From NCBI GenBank assembly GCA_039619475.1, contig CM077115.1, positions 401,484,557 to 401,548,556 of the forward strand: a stretch of 64,000 nucleotides of DNA, written 5' to 3'. Below the pieces are notes generated by a model, which saw nothing but the letters and a program-made list of their open reading frames with translations, did not search any database and had not been told where the DNA came from. This stretch comes from Icerya purchasi. Taxonomy: Eukaryota > Arthropoda > Insecta > Hemiptera > Monophlebidae. The translations under genes and the position numbers were made by a program. How positions within the stretch are numbered: the first letter of the stretch is position 1; each line of letters starts with the position of its first letter. Shown in pieces: positions 57,301 to 60,559 of the stretch.

Positions 57301-60197
57301 TCCGCGATATGGATTGTGAAAAAGTAATCAGTCTATCATTCGAGTATATTCGACAATTTTTTTTGATGACTTCCTTTTTTAAGCTTCTCGAAAGATCTTT
57401 CAAATTTTCCGTTTACATCTCTTGATGCAAAATAATCATGAACCCATACACGCCTGTTCCAGTTAATTGTAGAGGGAGTATCCAGTAAATAATGAATTTC
57501 GGTTAATGGATTAATTTTACTGTTATTTAATATTTACTTTATCAAAATCGCTTCTATTCTTCTTAATTCTACTTCGCTTTTCTTTTTGACGATGTGCTTA
57601 TCTACTACCCCGAACGCAATATCTCACTCTCTAAGGTTACTATAAAATGTTATTCCTAAAATTCATTTCTCTATTTTCCCCCTAAATTCTCATCTGTTGT
57701 CTTACCGTTCATCCTTTTGATCCTTCTTTGATTAGTCTTACCTTGAATGACGGTCTAATCCTTTTGTAAATTCTTTTCGCTGTTTAGGAATCTTTCTTGA
57801 CAGCCGTCTCTCCTTTCATAGTCACATTAATCATCTATACCTATCCTCTCTTAAAAAATTCGATCTGTTGAAAGCTCTTTCTCATACTAATTGGGGAAGC
57901 GATCCCTGTATTCTACTCATATCCGCTTTGTTCCGGACTACTGTTGCTTTATCTATGGCAATTCTTCCAGGTCTCTTCTTTCAAAATTAGATAGCATTCA
58001 AAATATCTGTCTTCATCTCTGCCTTGGTGCCCTGAGATCTACCCAGTACTGGCTATCCTTGCTGAATCCTATATTCCTCCTCTCTTTGTTCGTAGATCCT
58101 ATTTGGGTTATCGTTTTTTAATTAAGTGCCTGCCTATTTACTTCTTTTCACTTTTTTCTTTATTTCTATTCACCTTCTTCAATTTTCGCCGTTTATTTAT
58201 GGTGATGATAAACGTCCTTATTTCTTTTTCAGTTGTTTTAGTTTCCTTTAACCTATTAAATGTCTTTCTTTTTATCGTTCTTTTCTAAACCTGTTCCTCA
58301 ACATATCGCCAAAGTTGAATTCTCTCATGCTTTAAGTTCTTAGATTCTCTATTTCCTACAGGCACCATGATCTATACTGACGGTTCCAAAGGGCAAAGCG
58401 GAGTTGGTTCTGCCTTTTTTTGTCCCACCTTGAATTATTCTGAATCTTTTAAGCTTTTCTTCTTTTGCTCAATTTTGTATGCGGAATCTATTGCTATTCT
58501 GCACGCCGTTCTCTTTGTTTCCCCAACACTGGATTTCCATAAAGTGTTCATAATCTAGGATTCTAAAAGTGTTTTGCAAGTTATTTTATCTCGTTTCTTT
58601 TTCTTTTCGTCCATGGTTCCTTGACTTCCCTTCTCTTAAACGCTCTATAATCTCTGCTATTTGCCACCTTCGCTTTAACCATAGTCTCCTGCCTGAATCA
58701 TTTTTTCGGTTTTCATCTGCATCTCCTTCATTTTGTCTTTTTCATTTCCCTTCCAAATACTTTCATTGTGGTGCTGATCATCTTTTTTTTAAATGTGCGG
58801 CTTTCTCTACTGAGCAAGCGTTCTTCTATTCTTCGCTATTAAAACTTTATATCTCTACTCCTTATAGTGCGGCTTGTTTCTCTCTCATTTCTATCTGCTT
58901 CAGTTATTTCTGCTCTTGAATTATTTTTATCTTTTGTTTTTAAACGCGTAAGAATATAAATTTATTTTCTTCTCCTTCCCATTTCTTTGGCTAATGTCCT
59001 CGCTGACAAACCGAATAAAAAACAAAAAACATCTATGTAACTTTCTCGCATGAATGAGTTAACGTTCTTAGAACGCATATTGTTATAATTTGTTAATGCT
59101 GATTTCTGAAAATCGTTAATTTATATAATTTTTATATTTTAATTGTTTCAATTTTGTGCAATACTTATTATATTTTTGTCGTATTGATTTTATGTTGATA
59201 GTATTCAATTTATTTTGTACGTACTATTTTCTGCTTCTTGGTAATTTAAGTATATCATCGTGCTCAGGGATTATTTCTACAAATACTGTTTAATTCTATT
59301 TAATATTTTATTTAACTTCAATAACAGTGTTTCAGAAATTAAGGCAATATTTTTTTTTATTACGTTGTAGCCGTTTACCTATCTGATTATACGAAACTGC
59401 GCAATTTCCACGGATCTTCGATTAATTTAATTTAATTTCGTTTTCTTCTTACAGTTAGTATTGTCTAGAACGAGTCTGTGCGACGTTTTATTGTCCATTT
59501 TCAAAATTTCTAAAATTCCAGCTGGTGTTTACATACGAAAAATATTTCAATGAATTGATCAAATGAAAACGAAGAAATATTCCGCTAGTGAAAAATTTTC
59601 AATGCTGAATCAGTATTTTTTTAAATTTTAAAATTTCCTGTTTCCAGTTAATTTCATTTATGTATCTTAATATTTTATACTATTCAAAAAAGTTTTATTT
59701 TAATTTTTTATGAGACACGAGTTGTACATGTTTGCTCTAGAGTGTATTATTCGTTATTCAGATTTGTAAAATTTTCATTTAAATTCAGAAATTTGTTTTT
59801 CCATTAGTCGTGCTTTGCTTAATTGATGAATCTAAGAATTTACACATTAACGTAGCTCGTTATTTATTAAAATTACTGGTCAGTTTTTTATGTTTTTTTC
59901 TTAATTTTTTTATTTAAAATTTTTCAAGTTTTTATTTTATCTGCGATGTGTTGAGGACAATTTTACCGAAACATTAAATTTCTTGTTCACCGTTATAGAT
60001 CGTTGCGGGTGAAAGCGGCCTTATTAAACAGCTAAATTTGAATGTATACAGCGATGTTGGTTATTCATTAAATGATAAATTAAGCGGCACGATTATTACC
60101 GTTATGCAGCAGTCCTTATACGACGCGGCGCATTGGAATTTAAAGGAATATGCGGTGATCACAGACTGCGCATCTAATACTTATTGCCGATCTCCTG
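837..60197 (+). CDS. AOX: Aldehyde oxidase (AO/XDH family), 15 internal exons, both ends outside the window
   Basis: Molybdo-flavoenzyme that oxidises aldehydes or N-heterocycles with water and passes electrons through Mo cofactor, two [2Fe-2S] clusters and FAD; family members act in the cytosol as homodimers. Exons 837-997, 3121-3280, 9730-9982, 10081-10307, 11875-11977, 15877-16007, 18988-19116, 31688-31855, 37072-37237, 41898-42013, 44493-44582, 46413-46623, 52434-52626, 54401-54584 and 59999-60197 join in frame (2491 nt) with GT-AG borders. Seen in order: [10 protein letters not shown] and CRCTGYRP (cluster ligands), GHTSHGVYR and VGTLAGNLS (FAD), [31 protein letters not shown] and YCRSPG (Mo domain). 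AO rather than XDH because the NAD-site FFxGYRK segment is missing and [10 protein letters not shown] and [13 protein letters not shown] are AO-like. The N-terminal CxxGGCG cluster and the last ~340 residues with the catalytic Glu are outside. Introns total about 57 kb, filled with transposons. Paralogue identity cannot be decided. Confidence 0.87.
998..3120. repeat. AOX intron with a three-copy AT-rich repeat
   Basis: No gene seen. A unit beginning ggtttttaattattgttgca occurs at about 1803-2005 and 2413-2600 in direct orientation and inverted at about 2270-2345. The arrangement suggests a degenerate interspersed repeat with inverted ends. (AAT)n at 2951-2971. Confidence 0.5.
3121..3280 (+). 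CDS. AOX: AOX exon b: [2Fe-2S] domain 2, CRC motif
   Basis: Begins after aaaaatag; its first base completes a Gly codon from the previous exon. Contains [20 protein letters not shown] with the C-x-C ligands, then the linker to the FAD domain ending KKKIVDIE. Ends phase 0 before gtaata. The open frame upstream to 3059 is intron. Confidence 0.9.
3433..3508. repeat. (ATGT)n microsatellite
   Basis: About 19 near-perfect tetranucleotide units 150 bp after AOX exon b. An (AT)n run follows at 3802-3840. Confidence 0.9.
3802..3840. repeat. (AT)n microsatellite
   Basis: About 19 AT units in the 6.4-kb AOX intron. Confidence 0.9.
4531..4796. repeat. Inverted pair of CTGAAGATGG...AAAAACG motifs
   Basis: The minus-strand copy (4531-4573) and plus-strand copy (4755-4796) share CTGAAGATGG, a short spacer and CCAAAAACGTTT, and are arranged head to head about 180 bp apart, each preceded by a T-rich tract in its own direction. 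A third relative is at 505-550. Origin unknown; a retroelement or MITE end is possible. Confidence 0.5.
5540..5895 (+). mobile_element. LINE 3' tail remnant ending in GAA-rich sequence
   Basis: A broken reading resembles the C-terminus of arthropod endonuclease-RT LINEs: a basic GRRR-type stretch near 5700, then [20 protein letters not shown] near 5780-5845, ending in an AAGAAGAAGAAG tract near 5873. Better preserved tails of the same type are at 41.1, 55.2 and 61.7 kb. Frameshifts and stops are present. Confidence 0.45.
5896..7489. other. AT-rich intron, nothing recognised
   Basis: Low-complexity A/T-rich intron with homopolymer runs. The frame at 6684-6941 is Phe/Lys-rich low complexity and not credible as a gene. 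Confidence 0.55.
7490..8065. repeat. Interspersed repeat with inverted ends (ggccggcc arms)
   Basis: Inverted arms at 7597-7630 and 8031-8064 share TAATGGGGCCGGCCTAAG. The region starts with ctgtgccccttgacccctct at 7527, and a shortened relative of the whole unit is at 42320-42530, including tataacaaacgttacataaa. No coding potential seen; probably a non-autonomous DNA element. Confidence 0.5.
8076..8658 (-). mobile_element. 583-bp non-autonomous Tc1/mariner-superfamily element with long TIRs
   Basis: Both ends begin CAGGGTGTTYTGAAACTAA and the inverted repeat extends, with gaps, for about 130-150 bp. TA flanks both sides (8074-8075, 8659-8660). The centre retains on the minus strand a piece reading [16 protein letters not shown] and [14 protein letters not shown], the C-terminal end of a DDE transposase, so it is an internally deleted copy. 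Confidence 0.75.
9130..9480 (+). mobile_element. Endonuclease-RT LINE fragment (reverse transcriptase palm)
   Basis: Reads [20 protein letters not shown], then [12 protein letters not shown] and [18 protein letters not shown], matching the RT palm (IY.n...LH; FADD here FADN). Internal deletion and stops make it a relic. It lies 250 bp before AOX exon c. Confidence 0.55.
9730..9982 (+). CDS. AOX: AOX exon c: linker and start of FAD domain
   Basis: Acceptor cttctacag, donor gttagt, ends phase 1. Encodes [15 protein letters not shown], a Cys-rich linker, then [20 protein letters not shown] and the start of the FAD-binding GHTSHG loop (GNTAHG in relatives). Intron before it is 6.4 kb; intron after it only 98 bp. 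Confidence 0.88.
10081..10307 (+). CDS. AOX: AOX exon d: FAD domain
   Basis: Starts after ttatcag, completing the Gly codon, and continues [19 protein letters not shown], then [18 protein letters not shown] and [12 protein letters not shown], the usual AO/XDH FAD-domain order. Ends phase 0 before gtaagt. Confidence 0.88.
10308..11874. other. AOX intron, nothing recognised
   Basis: Somewhat less AT-rich than its neighbours, with small open frames (11011-11235, 11397-11582) that show no known motif and no splice-compatible AO similarity. No inverted repeats noticed. Confidence 0.5.
11875..11977 (+). CDS. AOX: AOX exon e: FAD-domain VGTLAGNL loop
   Basis: Acceptor ctgttcag. Encodes [20 protein letters not shown], the flavin-contacting glycine loop of AO enzymes, then a helix [14 protein letters not shown]. 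Ends phase 1; the donor gttggt is weak, but the next exon joins in frame only with this choice. Confidence 0.86.
11978..13267. other. AOX intron, nothing recognised
   Basis: A GC-richer patch at about 12060-12240 interrupts AT-rich sequence; no protein, TIR or poly-A end identified. Confidence 0.5.
13268..15650 (-). pseudogene. R1/LOA-like LINE ORF2 relic: RT, RNase H, C-terminal domain
   Basis: Minus-strand remnant of a non-LTR retrotransposon polyprotein, about 2.4 kb. In order from 15.4 kb downward: RT fingers [18 protein letters not shown] (15417-15223); palm with [15 protein letters not shown] and [13 protein letters not shown], the catalytic FADD intact (15127-14339); RNase H start [20 protein letters not shown] (14219-13836); C-terminal part ending in CCTCGCTGAC and A-rich sequence near 13268. 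Endonuclease and ORF1 are absent and at least four frame breaks separate the domains, so it is 5'-truncated and dead. Copy 57560-59030 shares the same 3' end. Lies antisense in an AOX intron. Confidence 0.8.
15877..16007 (+). CDS. AOX: AOX exon f: FAD domain C-terminal part
   Basis: Acceptor gttaatag, donor gtgagt. Encodes [20 protein letters not shown] then [18 protein letters not shown]. The FFxGYRK segment that binds NAD in XDH is not present, which supports an oxidase. The preceding intron carries a 2.4-kb antisense LINE. Confidence 0.86.
16201..16960 (-). pseudogene. Tc1/mariner-superfamily transposase relic
   Basis: Minus-strand DDE transposase remnant: [11 protein letters not shown] near 16790, [17 protein letters not shown] near 16690 (relatives: FSDEAxFxLxGYVNxQN), then [18 protein letters not shown] near 16350 (relatives: PPRSPDLSPCDFFLWGYLK). 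The left end starts CGGGATGTTTCAAAAGTATG after TA at 16199. No matching right TIR found. Several frameshifts; the middle catalytic part is deleted. Confidence 0.65.
17984..18163. repeat. Microsatellites: (CA)n and A-run plus (TA)n
   Basis: (CA)n at about 17984-18001, a run of about 25 A at 18112-18136 and (TA)n to 18163, in the AOX intron before exon g. Confidence 0.8.
18988..19116 (+). CDS. AOX: AOX exon g: FAD domain, AO-type [13 protein letters not shown]
   Basis: Acceptor ttgttttag, donor gttagt, phase 0 at both ends. Encodes [20 protein letters not shown] and [14 protein letters not shown], a strongly AO-like segment. It is followed by the largest intron, 12.6 kb with the Gypsy element. 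Confidence 0.88.
19117..20169. other. AT/T-rich intron, nothing recognised
   Basis: Start of the 12.6-kb AOX intron. T-rich on the plus strand; open frames such as 19574-19825 are hydrophobic low-complexity translations of T-rich DNA. Confidence 0.5.
20170..20400 (+). mobile_element. LINE ORF2 C-terminal fragment ([12 protein letters not shown])
   Basis: Encodes [17 protein letters not shown], then a spacer and [13 protein letters not shown], the motif pair (RLGHTxLTH ... HxLxECP) that ends ORF2 of I/LOA/Jockey-group LINEs with RNase H. About 70 residues remain. Confidence 0.65.
20690..22095. repeat. Diverged AT-rich direct repeat flanking a LINE tail
   Basis: Sequence at about 20690-20960 is similar in order to 21855-22095 (for example aaattactta followed by aaatattttaaaaca at 20845-20880 and 22014-22045). 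The LINE tail at 21150-21440 lies between them. Confidence 0.4.
21150..21440 (-). mobile_element. R1/LOA-like LINE 3' end with poly-A
   Basis: Minus strand encodes [19 protein letters not shown], as in the copy at 57000 ([15 protein letters not shown]), then a short 3' UTR with CCTTGGTTGACG and an A-run of about 17 (T-run 21149-21165 on plus). 5'-truncated. Confidence 0.65.
22400..23640 (+). pseudogene. R1/LOA-like LINE relic (RT to C-terminus, poly-A)
   Basis: Heavily decayed plus-strand LINE. Recognisable in changing frames: [11 protein letters not shown] near 22640 (RT FADD box), the segment around 22790-22870 resembling DSHSIxxxTTVKYLG, and [20 protein letters not shown] near 23365-23420. 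An A-run at about 23618-23634 marks the 3' end. Stops are frequent. Confidence 0.55.
23641..24349. other. AT-rich intron before the Gypsy insertion, nothing recognised
   Basis: No gene or inverted repeat seen. The last four bases, ATAT (24350-24353), are the target duplication of the Gypsy element. Confidence 0.55.
24354..25176 (+). repeat. Gypsy 5' LTR
   Basis: Starts TGATACGGATTCGG, ends TTTGTAATA. GC-richer than the surrounding intron. The last 82 bp are two 41-bp PBS-like modules, so an older LTR end at 25094 (TTGTTACA) is likely. The 87-codon open frame at 24809-25072 recurs in the other LTR and has no known features. Confidence 0.95.
25095..25176 (+). repeat. Two 41-bp PBS-like modules in the LTR end
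   Basis: 25095-25135 starts CTGGCGAGCCCGAACTGC and ends AGTCAATTTGTAACA; 25136-25176 starts CGGGCACCCGAAATCAGG and ends AGTCAATTTGTAATA. The real PBS directly after starts CTGGCGCATCCGAACTGAGG. Both modules recur at 31425-31506 in the 3' LTR. Confidence 0.85.
25177..25198 (+). promoter_or_regulatory. Gypsy primer-binding site
   Basis: CTGGCGCATCCGAACTGAGG begins exactly where LTR identity ends; TGGCGC starts are usual for insect Gypsy PBS. Primer tRNA not determined. Confidence 0.75.
25517..27077 (+). pseudogene. Gypsy gag-pol remnant: Gag coiled coil fused in frame to RT thumb and RNase H
   Basis: Reading starts at the first ATG after an in-frame stop at 25448. A run of 12 A at 25708-25719 shifts the frame: the first part stops at 25726, the second is open from 25749. 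Residues from 25767 to about 26015 form a tandem MFEHLDKK(S/T)DENKK / MFEHQNKK repeat, then more coiled coil to about 26345. There the reading passes directly into [20 protein letters not shown], the end of the RT palm, then [19 protein letters not shown] (thumb) and RNase H with [26 protein letters not shown] and NVVADMLTR, so all four acidic residues are present. Gag capsid/nucleocapsid, protease and the RT catalytic aspartates are missing. TAA at 27075-27077 separates it from integrase in the same frame. Confidence 0.88.
25767..26015 (+). repeat. Tandem coding repeat in Gag (14- and 8-residue units)
   Basis: Alternating 42-bp and 24-bp units that begin atgttcgaacatc. The protein has charged heptad-like MFEHLDKK spacing, a coiled coil. 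The complementary strand is open for the same reason and is not a gene. Confidence 0.9.
27078..28259 (+). pseudogene. Gypsy integrase
   Basis: Continues the pol frame after the stop at 27075; the first codons lack an ATG. The zinc-binding HHCC box is [11 protein letters not shown] ... RCELCKKTK (about 27280-27410). The catalytic core has Asp at 27489 (VAVDVF), Asp at 27663 (VSDNATVF) and Glu at 27768 ([12 protein letters not shown]), so DDE is complete. The C-terminal tail is Lys/Arg-rich. Length is usual for Gypsy integrase. It would be made only by stop read-through, so this copy is unlikely to supply its own enzyme. Confidence 0.88.
28260..30668 (+). other. Gypsy 3' internal region without env
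   Basis: About 2.4 kb between integrase and polypurine tract, GC-richer than the host intron. No envelope features (signal peptide, furin site, fusion or membrane segment) were found in the short open frames. Contains three PBS-like modules at 28458-28695 and a run of 34 A at 29324-29357. Confidence 0.6.
28458..28695 (+). repeat. Three TAACATCTGG(C)GGCG modules
   Basis: TATAACATCTGGCGGCG at 28459-28475 and 28600-28616, and TAACATCTGGCCGCG at 28681-28695. The first continues CAGAACTAGG, which resembles the PBS modules of the LTR (TTACACTGGCGAGCCCGAACT). Spacings of about 141 and 82 bp do not keep a reading frame. Confidence 0.7.
30669..30683 (+). promoter_or_regulatory. Gypsy polypurine tract
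   Basis: ATTGGGGTGGGGCAG immediately before the 3' LTR; purine-rich with two T interruptions, placed where plus-strand priming is expected. Confidence 0.7.
30684..31506 (+). repeat. Gypsy 3' LTR
   Basis: No difference from the 5' LTR was seen. Followed by ATAT (31507-31510). Confidence 0.95.
31688..31855 (+). CDS. AOX: AOX exon h: end of FAD domain
   Basis: Acceptor gaaaacag, donor gtaagt, phase 0 at both ends. Encodes [15 protein letters not shown], then [20 protein letters not shown] and LFYK, the usual AO end of the FAD domain. It begins 181 bp after the Gypsy 3' LTR. Confidence 0.88.
31856..33317. other. AT-rich AOX intron, nothing recognised
   Basis: No gene, TIR or LINE motif found between exon h and the mariner relic. 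Confidence 0.5.
33318..34221 (-). mobile_element. Mariner-type element, decayed, 904 bp
   Basis: Imperfect TIRs (left CAAGGGCTGTTCAGTAAGTA, right on minus CATACGTTGTTCATTAAGTA) with TA on both sides. Minus-strand remnants: [19 protein letters not shown] with ICAKWIL (N-terminal HTH and WVPHxL region) near 33750-33840, and [19 protein letters not shown] near 33440-33520 (C-terminus). Most of the catalytic domain is deleted or shifted. Confidence 0.7.
34222..35165. other. AT-rich AOX intron, nothing recognised
   Basis: No coding, TIR or tail signature seen. Confidence 0.5.
35168..36890 (-). pseudogene. Jockey-type LINE ORF2 relic
   Basis: Minus-strand fragments in the Jockey order: linker and RT start [19 protein letters not shown] with [19 protein letters not shown] (36850-36452); [22 protein letters not shown] then [12 protein letters not shown] (36247-36011); C-terminal [20 protein letters not shown] and [20 protein letters not shown] (35689-35348). 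An A-run on the minus strand near 35180-35170 may be the tail. The sequence between fragments is continuous but frameshifted, so it is one old 5'-truncated copy. Confidence 0.8.
37072..37237 (+). CDS. AOX: AOX exon i: linker into the Mo domain
   Basis: Acceptor gctttaag, donor gtatat. Encodes [18 protein letters not shown], then [20 protein letters not shown] and [12 protein letters not shown], the conserved stretch leading into the GEAEYVGD start of the molybdopterin domain. Ends phase 1. The open frame upstream to 37054 is intron. Confidence 0.88.
38230..39139 (-). pseudogene. Unrecognised coding remnant in the TIR element
   Basis: Minus-strand pieces: 39139-38885, acidic, ending [14 protein letters not shown] then a basic tail; then frameshifted sequence with [17 protein letters not shown] and [18 protein letters not shown] (about 38745-38640), continuing open to 38386 with a Lys-rich end. 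The Cys cluster and W-Y-D-Y-W box look like one eroded gene of roughly 250-300 residues, presumably the element's own protein. I do not recognise the family. Confidence 0.4.
39267..40201 (-). mobile_element. Internally deleted mariner, 935 bp
   Basis: TIRs CGAGGGTGGTTCAAATATGA at both ends (at least 33 bp, one mismatch seen) with TA duplications at 39265-39266 and 40202-40203. The minus strand encodes the N-terminal HTH half (40046-39645, with [19 protein letters not shown] and [15 protein letters not shown]) and the C-terminal catalytic end ([20 protein letters not shown], about 39560-39351). The second catalytic Asp is still visible in another frame ([12 protein letters not shown], near 39650). 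The part with the first Asp is deleted, and an expanded C/G homopolymer near 39560 breaks the frame. Confidence 0.85.
40500..40880 (-). mobile_element. Jockey-type LINE C-terminal fragment
   Basis: The minus strand reads [14 protein letters not shown] sequence near 40830, then [20 protein letters not shown] and [16 protein letters not shown] (40740-40610), the C-terminal signature of Jockey ORF2 (EEI...Y..RL..HpN.LA..LL). No RT remains. Confidence 0.7.
40960..41345 (+). mobile_element. Endonuclease-RT LINE 3' tail
   Basis: Encodes [20 protein letters not shown] and [17 protein letters not shown], the GKRxRGRxxxRWxDxI...A..R..WR end found in many arthropod LINE ORF2 proteins. Related to 55085-55390 (minus) and 61574-61828 (plus). 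Confidence 0.6.
41898..42013 (+). CDS. AOX: AOX exon j: start of Mo domain
   Basis: Acceptor attaacag, donor gttagt. Encodes [20 protein letters not shown] then [12 protein letters not shown]. Phase 1 in, phase 0 out. Confidence 0.88.
42260..42530. repeat. (AT)n run and a short copy of the 7.5-kb repeat
   Basis: (AT)n at about 42277-42313, then tatgccccttgacccctctt and tctatactttgtataaaatg shared with 7527-7595, and tataacaaacgttacataaa shared with 7983-8002. The middle part present at 7.6-7.9 kb is missing here. Confidence 0.65.
42531..44492. other. AOX intron, nothing recognised
   Basis: No transposon or gene signature seen. A short AT/TG-rich stretch lies at about 43290-43315. Confidence 0.5.
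44493..44582 (+). CDS. AOX: AOX exon k: Mo domain
   Basis: Acceptor aattgcag, donor gttagt, 90 bp, phase 0. Encodes [20 protein letters not shown] and [10 protein letters not shown], matching the PGVxxxxSAKDIPG stretch of AO/XDH Mo domain 1. Confidence 0.88.
44789..46172. mobile_element. DNA element with about 150-bp inverted ends, unclassified
   Basis: 44789-44945 and the reverse complement of 46015-46172 share, in order, AGTAGTC, ATTAAT, GGGYAGCTG, CAATTAGTATGACAGTAA, GATCAAATCTAAC-like and GACTCAAAA. No transposase was found inside; the interior contains a LINE tail (45150-45690) in plus orientation that probably inserted later. Confidence 0.6.
45150..45690 (+). mobile_element. R1/LOA-like LINE 3' end
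   Basis: Encodes [20 protein letters not shown] then [12 protein letters not shown] and SPLCPFHPP, matching [20 protein letters not shown] at 58.65 kb, and ends near 45690 with GCGTTGACG followed by a short A-run. 5'-truncated, with a frameshift after the first Cys pair. Confidence 0.65.
46413..46623 (+). CDS. AOX: AOX exon l: Mo domain 1
   Basis: Acceptor tgatgtag. Encodes [20 protein letters not shown], then [15 protein letters not shown] and a lysine-rich end. The exon ends in a run of 13 A directly before gtatgt, and its phase (1) fits the next exon. Confidence 0.85.
46624..47617. other. AOX intron, nothing recognised
   Basis: AT-rich sequence before the solo LTR. The open frame at 46964-47212 shows no known motif. 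ATAT at 47618-47621 is the target duplication of the LTR. Confidence 0.5.
47622..48566 (-). mobile_element. Solo LTR related to the Gypsy element at 24.4 kb
   Basis: Read on the minus strand it starts TGATACGGATTCGGTA, like the complete element, and ends GTTTCTAACA. Shared blocks in order include AATGCTTA/TATGCTTAC, TAGTGTCTG, GTGCTTGCGGCGAAAGCGCG, GCGGTGATC, ACGCAGAAGT and TAGAAACTTCT. ATAT on both sides (47618-47621, 48567-48570). Length 945 bp with an extended U5 that again has a PBS-like CTGGCGCCCGTTA (47683-47671). No internal region remains, so it arose by LTR-LTR recombination, and its divergence shows an older insertion. Confidence 0.88.
48895..50460 (-). mobile_element. Tc1-like element with long TIRs, decayed
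   Basis: Inverted ends of about 170 bp: left about 48895-49065, right about 50285-50440, sharing AATATACRCCAAAAACAAAG, ATAAGTATCTCCTTAGTATA and ACGGTACAAAGAACA. The right end is ...CACTG followed by TA (50461); the left tip is eroded. The minus strand near 49660-49590 reads [20 protein letters not shown] then WRKPNTAYE, matching Tc1 FxDESKFNLFGSDG. Many stops and frameshifts. Confidence 0.75.
50524..51158 (-). mobile_element. LTR fragment of a second retrotransposon, with PBS
   Basis: On the minus strand it starts TGTACCGAGGCCGG (51158) and ends TTCTTCA (50524), then TGGCGCCCGAAC (50522-50511), a typical LTR-retroelement PBS. Only about 50 bp of leader follow before the Tc1-like element. GC-richer than the surroundings. 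The other LTR and all coding sequence are missing. Confidence 0.6.
51159..51828. other. AT-rich AOX intron, nothing recognised
   Basis: T-rich hydrophobic open frames at 51183-51438 are low complexity. (AT)n/(ATGT)n at about 51617-51650. Confidence 0.5.
51829..51891 (+). repeat. Single end of the unclassified TIR element of 38-40 kb
   Basis: Shares TTTAA, TCTCGAAAAC, TTTTTTCG, a CCAATAGCC/CCAGCCC segment and TAGACCA(g/c)GTCA with 40392-40454 in the same orientation. No opposite end found nearby. Confidence 0.5.
52434..52626 (+). CDS. AOX: AOX exon m: Mo domain, [11 protein letters not shown]
   Basis: Acceptor tatttttag, donor gtaata. Encodes [20 protein letters not shown], then [20 protein letters not shown] and ALSMPQN. 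The GGQxHFxxET segment contacts the Mo cofactor in family structures. Phase 1 in, phase 2 out. Confidence 0.9.
52760..53260 (-). mobile_element. LINE reverse transcriptase relic
   Basis: The minus strand in shifting frames reads [24 protein letters not shown] sequence, [20 protein letters not shown] then KLGISKKL (RT: FxDFKAAFDSV...LGI), and a decayed GLPQGS...LLFxIYTKDI equivalent near 52800. No intact motif, so confidence is limited. Confidence 0.45.
53261..54400. other. AT-rich AOX intron, nothing recognised
   Basis: No gene or repeat end identified before exon n. Confidence 0.5.
54401..54584 (+). CDS. AOX: AOX exon n: Mo domain, [10 protein letters not shown]
   Basis: Acceptor ctgttgcag, donor gtgagt. 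Encodes [20 protein letters not shown], the cofactor-binding GGGFGGK-like loop, and [11 protein letters not shown] where XDH has GGRHPF. Phase 2 in, phase 0 out. Confidence 0.9.
54760..55074. other. GC-richer island of unknown origin in the AOX intron
   Basis: About 300 bp with balanced base composition between AT-rich DNA and the LINE tail. No open frame or TIR. It could be the 5' UTR or LTR of a retroelement, but I cannot show it. Confidence 0.35.
55075..56205 (-). pseudogene. Endonuclease-RT LINE relic: RT palm to 3' end
   Basis: Minus strand: [20 protein letters not shown] then [19 protein letters not shown] and [16 protein letters not shown] (56185-55974); [14 protein letters not shown] near 55860-55820; [17 protein letters not shown] near 55755-55710; C-terminal LHGNVDEE...[15 protein letters not shown] near 55260-55165; it ends in GGAAGAAGAAAAA near 55085. 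This is the arthropod LINE type often annotated as endonuclease-reverse transcriptase (RTE/CR1-like; clade not decided). The catalytic FADD is intact, but stops and frameshifts occur and the endonuclease is missing. Confidence 0.75.
56694..57170 (+). mobile_element. R1/LOA-like LINE 3' end with poly-A
   Basis: Open from 56694 to 57092, encoding [20 protein letters not shown] then [20 protein letters not shown] and [12 protein letters not shown], the C-terminal domain; then a 3' UTR with GCCCTTGGTTGACG and about 23 A (57147-57169). 3' end like the copy at 21150. The intact tail suggests a younger copy than its neighbours. Confidence 0.75.
57560..59030 (+). pseudogene. R1/LOA-like LINE relic: RT end, RNase H, C-terminal domain
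   Basis: Plus strand in several frames: [17 protein letters not shown] near 57850 (end of RT, cf. [11 protein letters not shown] in the copy at 14.5 kb); [20 protein letters not shown] near 57950; RNase [19 protein letters not shown] with [15 protein letters not shown] (58367-58558), so the first Asp and the Glu are present; C-terminal [20 protein letters not shown] and [13 protein letters not shown] (58569-58919). Ends near 59030 with CCTCGCTGACAAACC and A-rich sequence, as at 13268. 5'-truncated and frame-broken. Confidence 0.78.
59031..59998. other. AT-rich AOX intron, nothing recognised
   Basis: Very AT-rich; no element detected before exon o. Confidence 0.55.
59999..60197 (+). CDS. AOX: AOX exon o: Mo domain, YCRSPG; last exon seen
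   Basis: Acceptor gttatag, donor gtaatt, phase 0 in, phase 1 out. Encodes [39 protein letters not shown] and SNTYCRSPG (relatives: TWCRAPG). The expected next segment, TEG...(I/V)E, was not found up to 64000, so the gene continues to the right. Confidence 0.88.
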
Positions 60198-60559
60198 GTA
60201 ATTTTTATAGAAATAATTAAGTATATGTAAGTAAATACCAAAAAAAAAACCAGAAATATTGCAAAAAAACAAAAGGAACATGTTCCGGAGTCACTTACTC
60301 ATCGGCTATTATGAAAATAATTATTAAAAATTTAAAATTCTCACGGTGCTTAGCATTAGAAATAAAATTTTGGATGTAAACCGTGTTTAGTAAACCTTTC
60401 TTTCGGTGTCTCGGTGAAATTACCTTATCTGTCACGAGCAAAACAACTAAAGAGAGAAAAAATTAAAAACAAGAAATAAATAAAAAACCGCCCGATATTA
60501 AACAAAAATGAATAAAATATTTGAAAAAATAAATAAAAAAGAGCGTTGATAACTCAAAG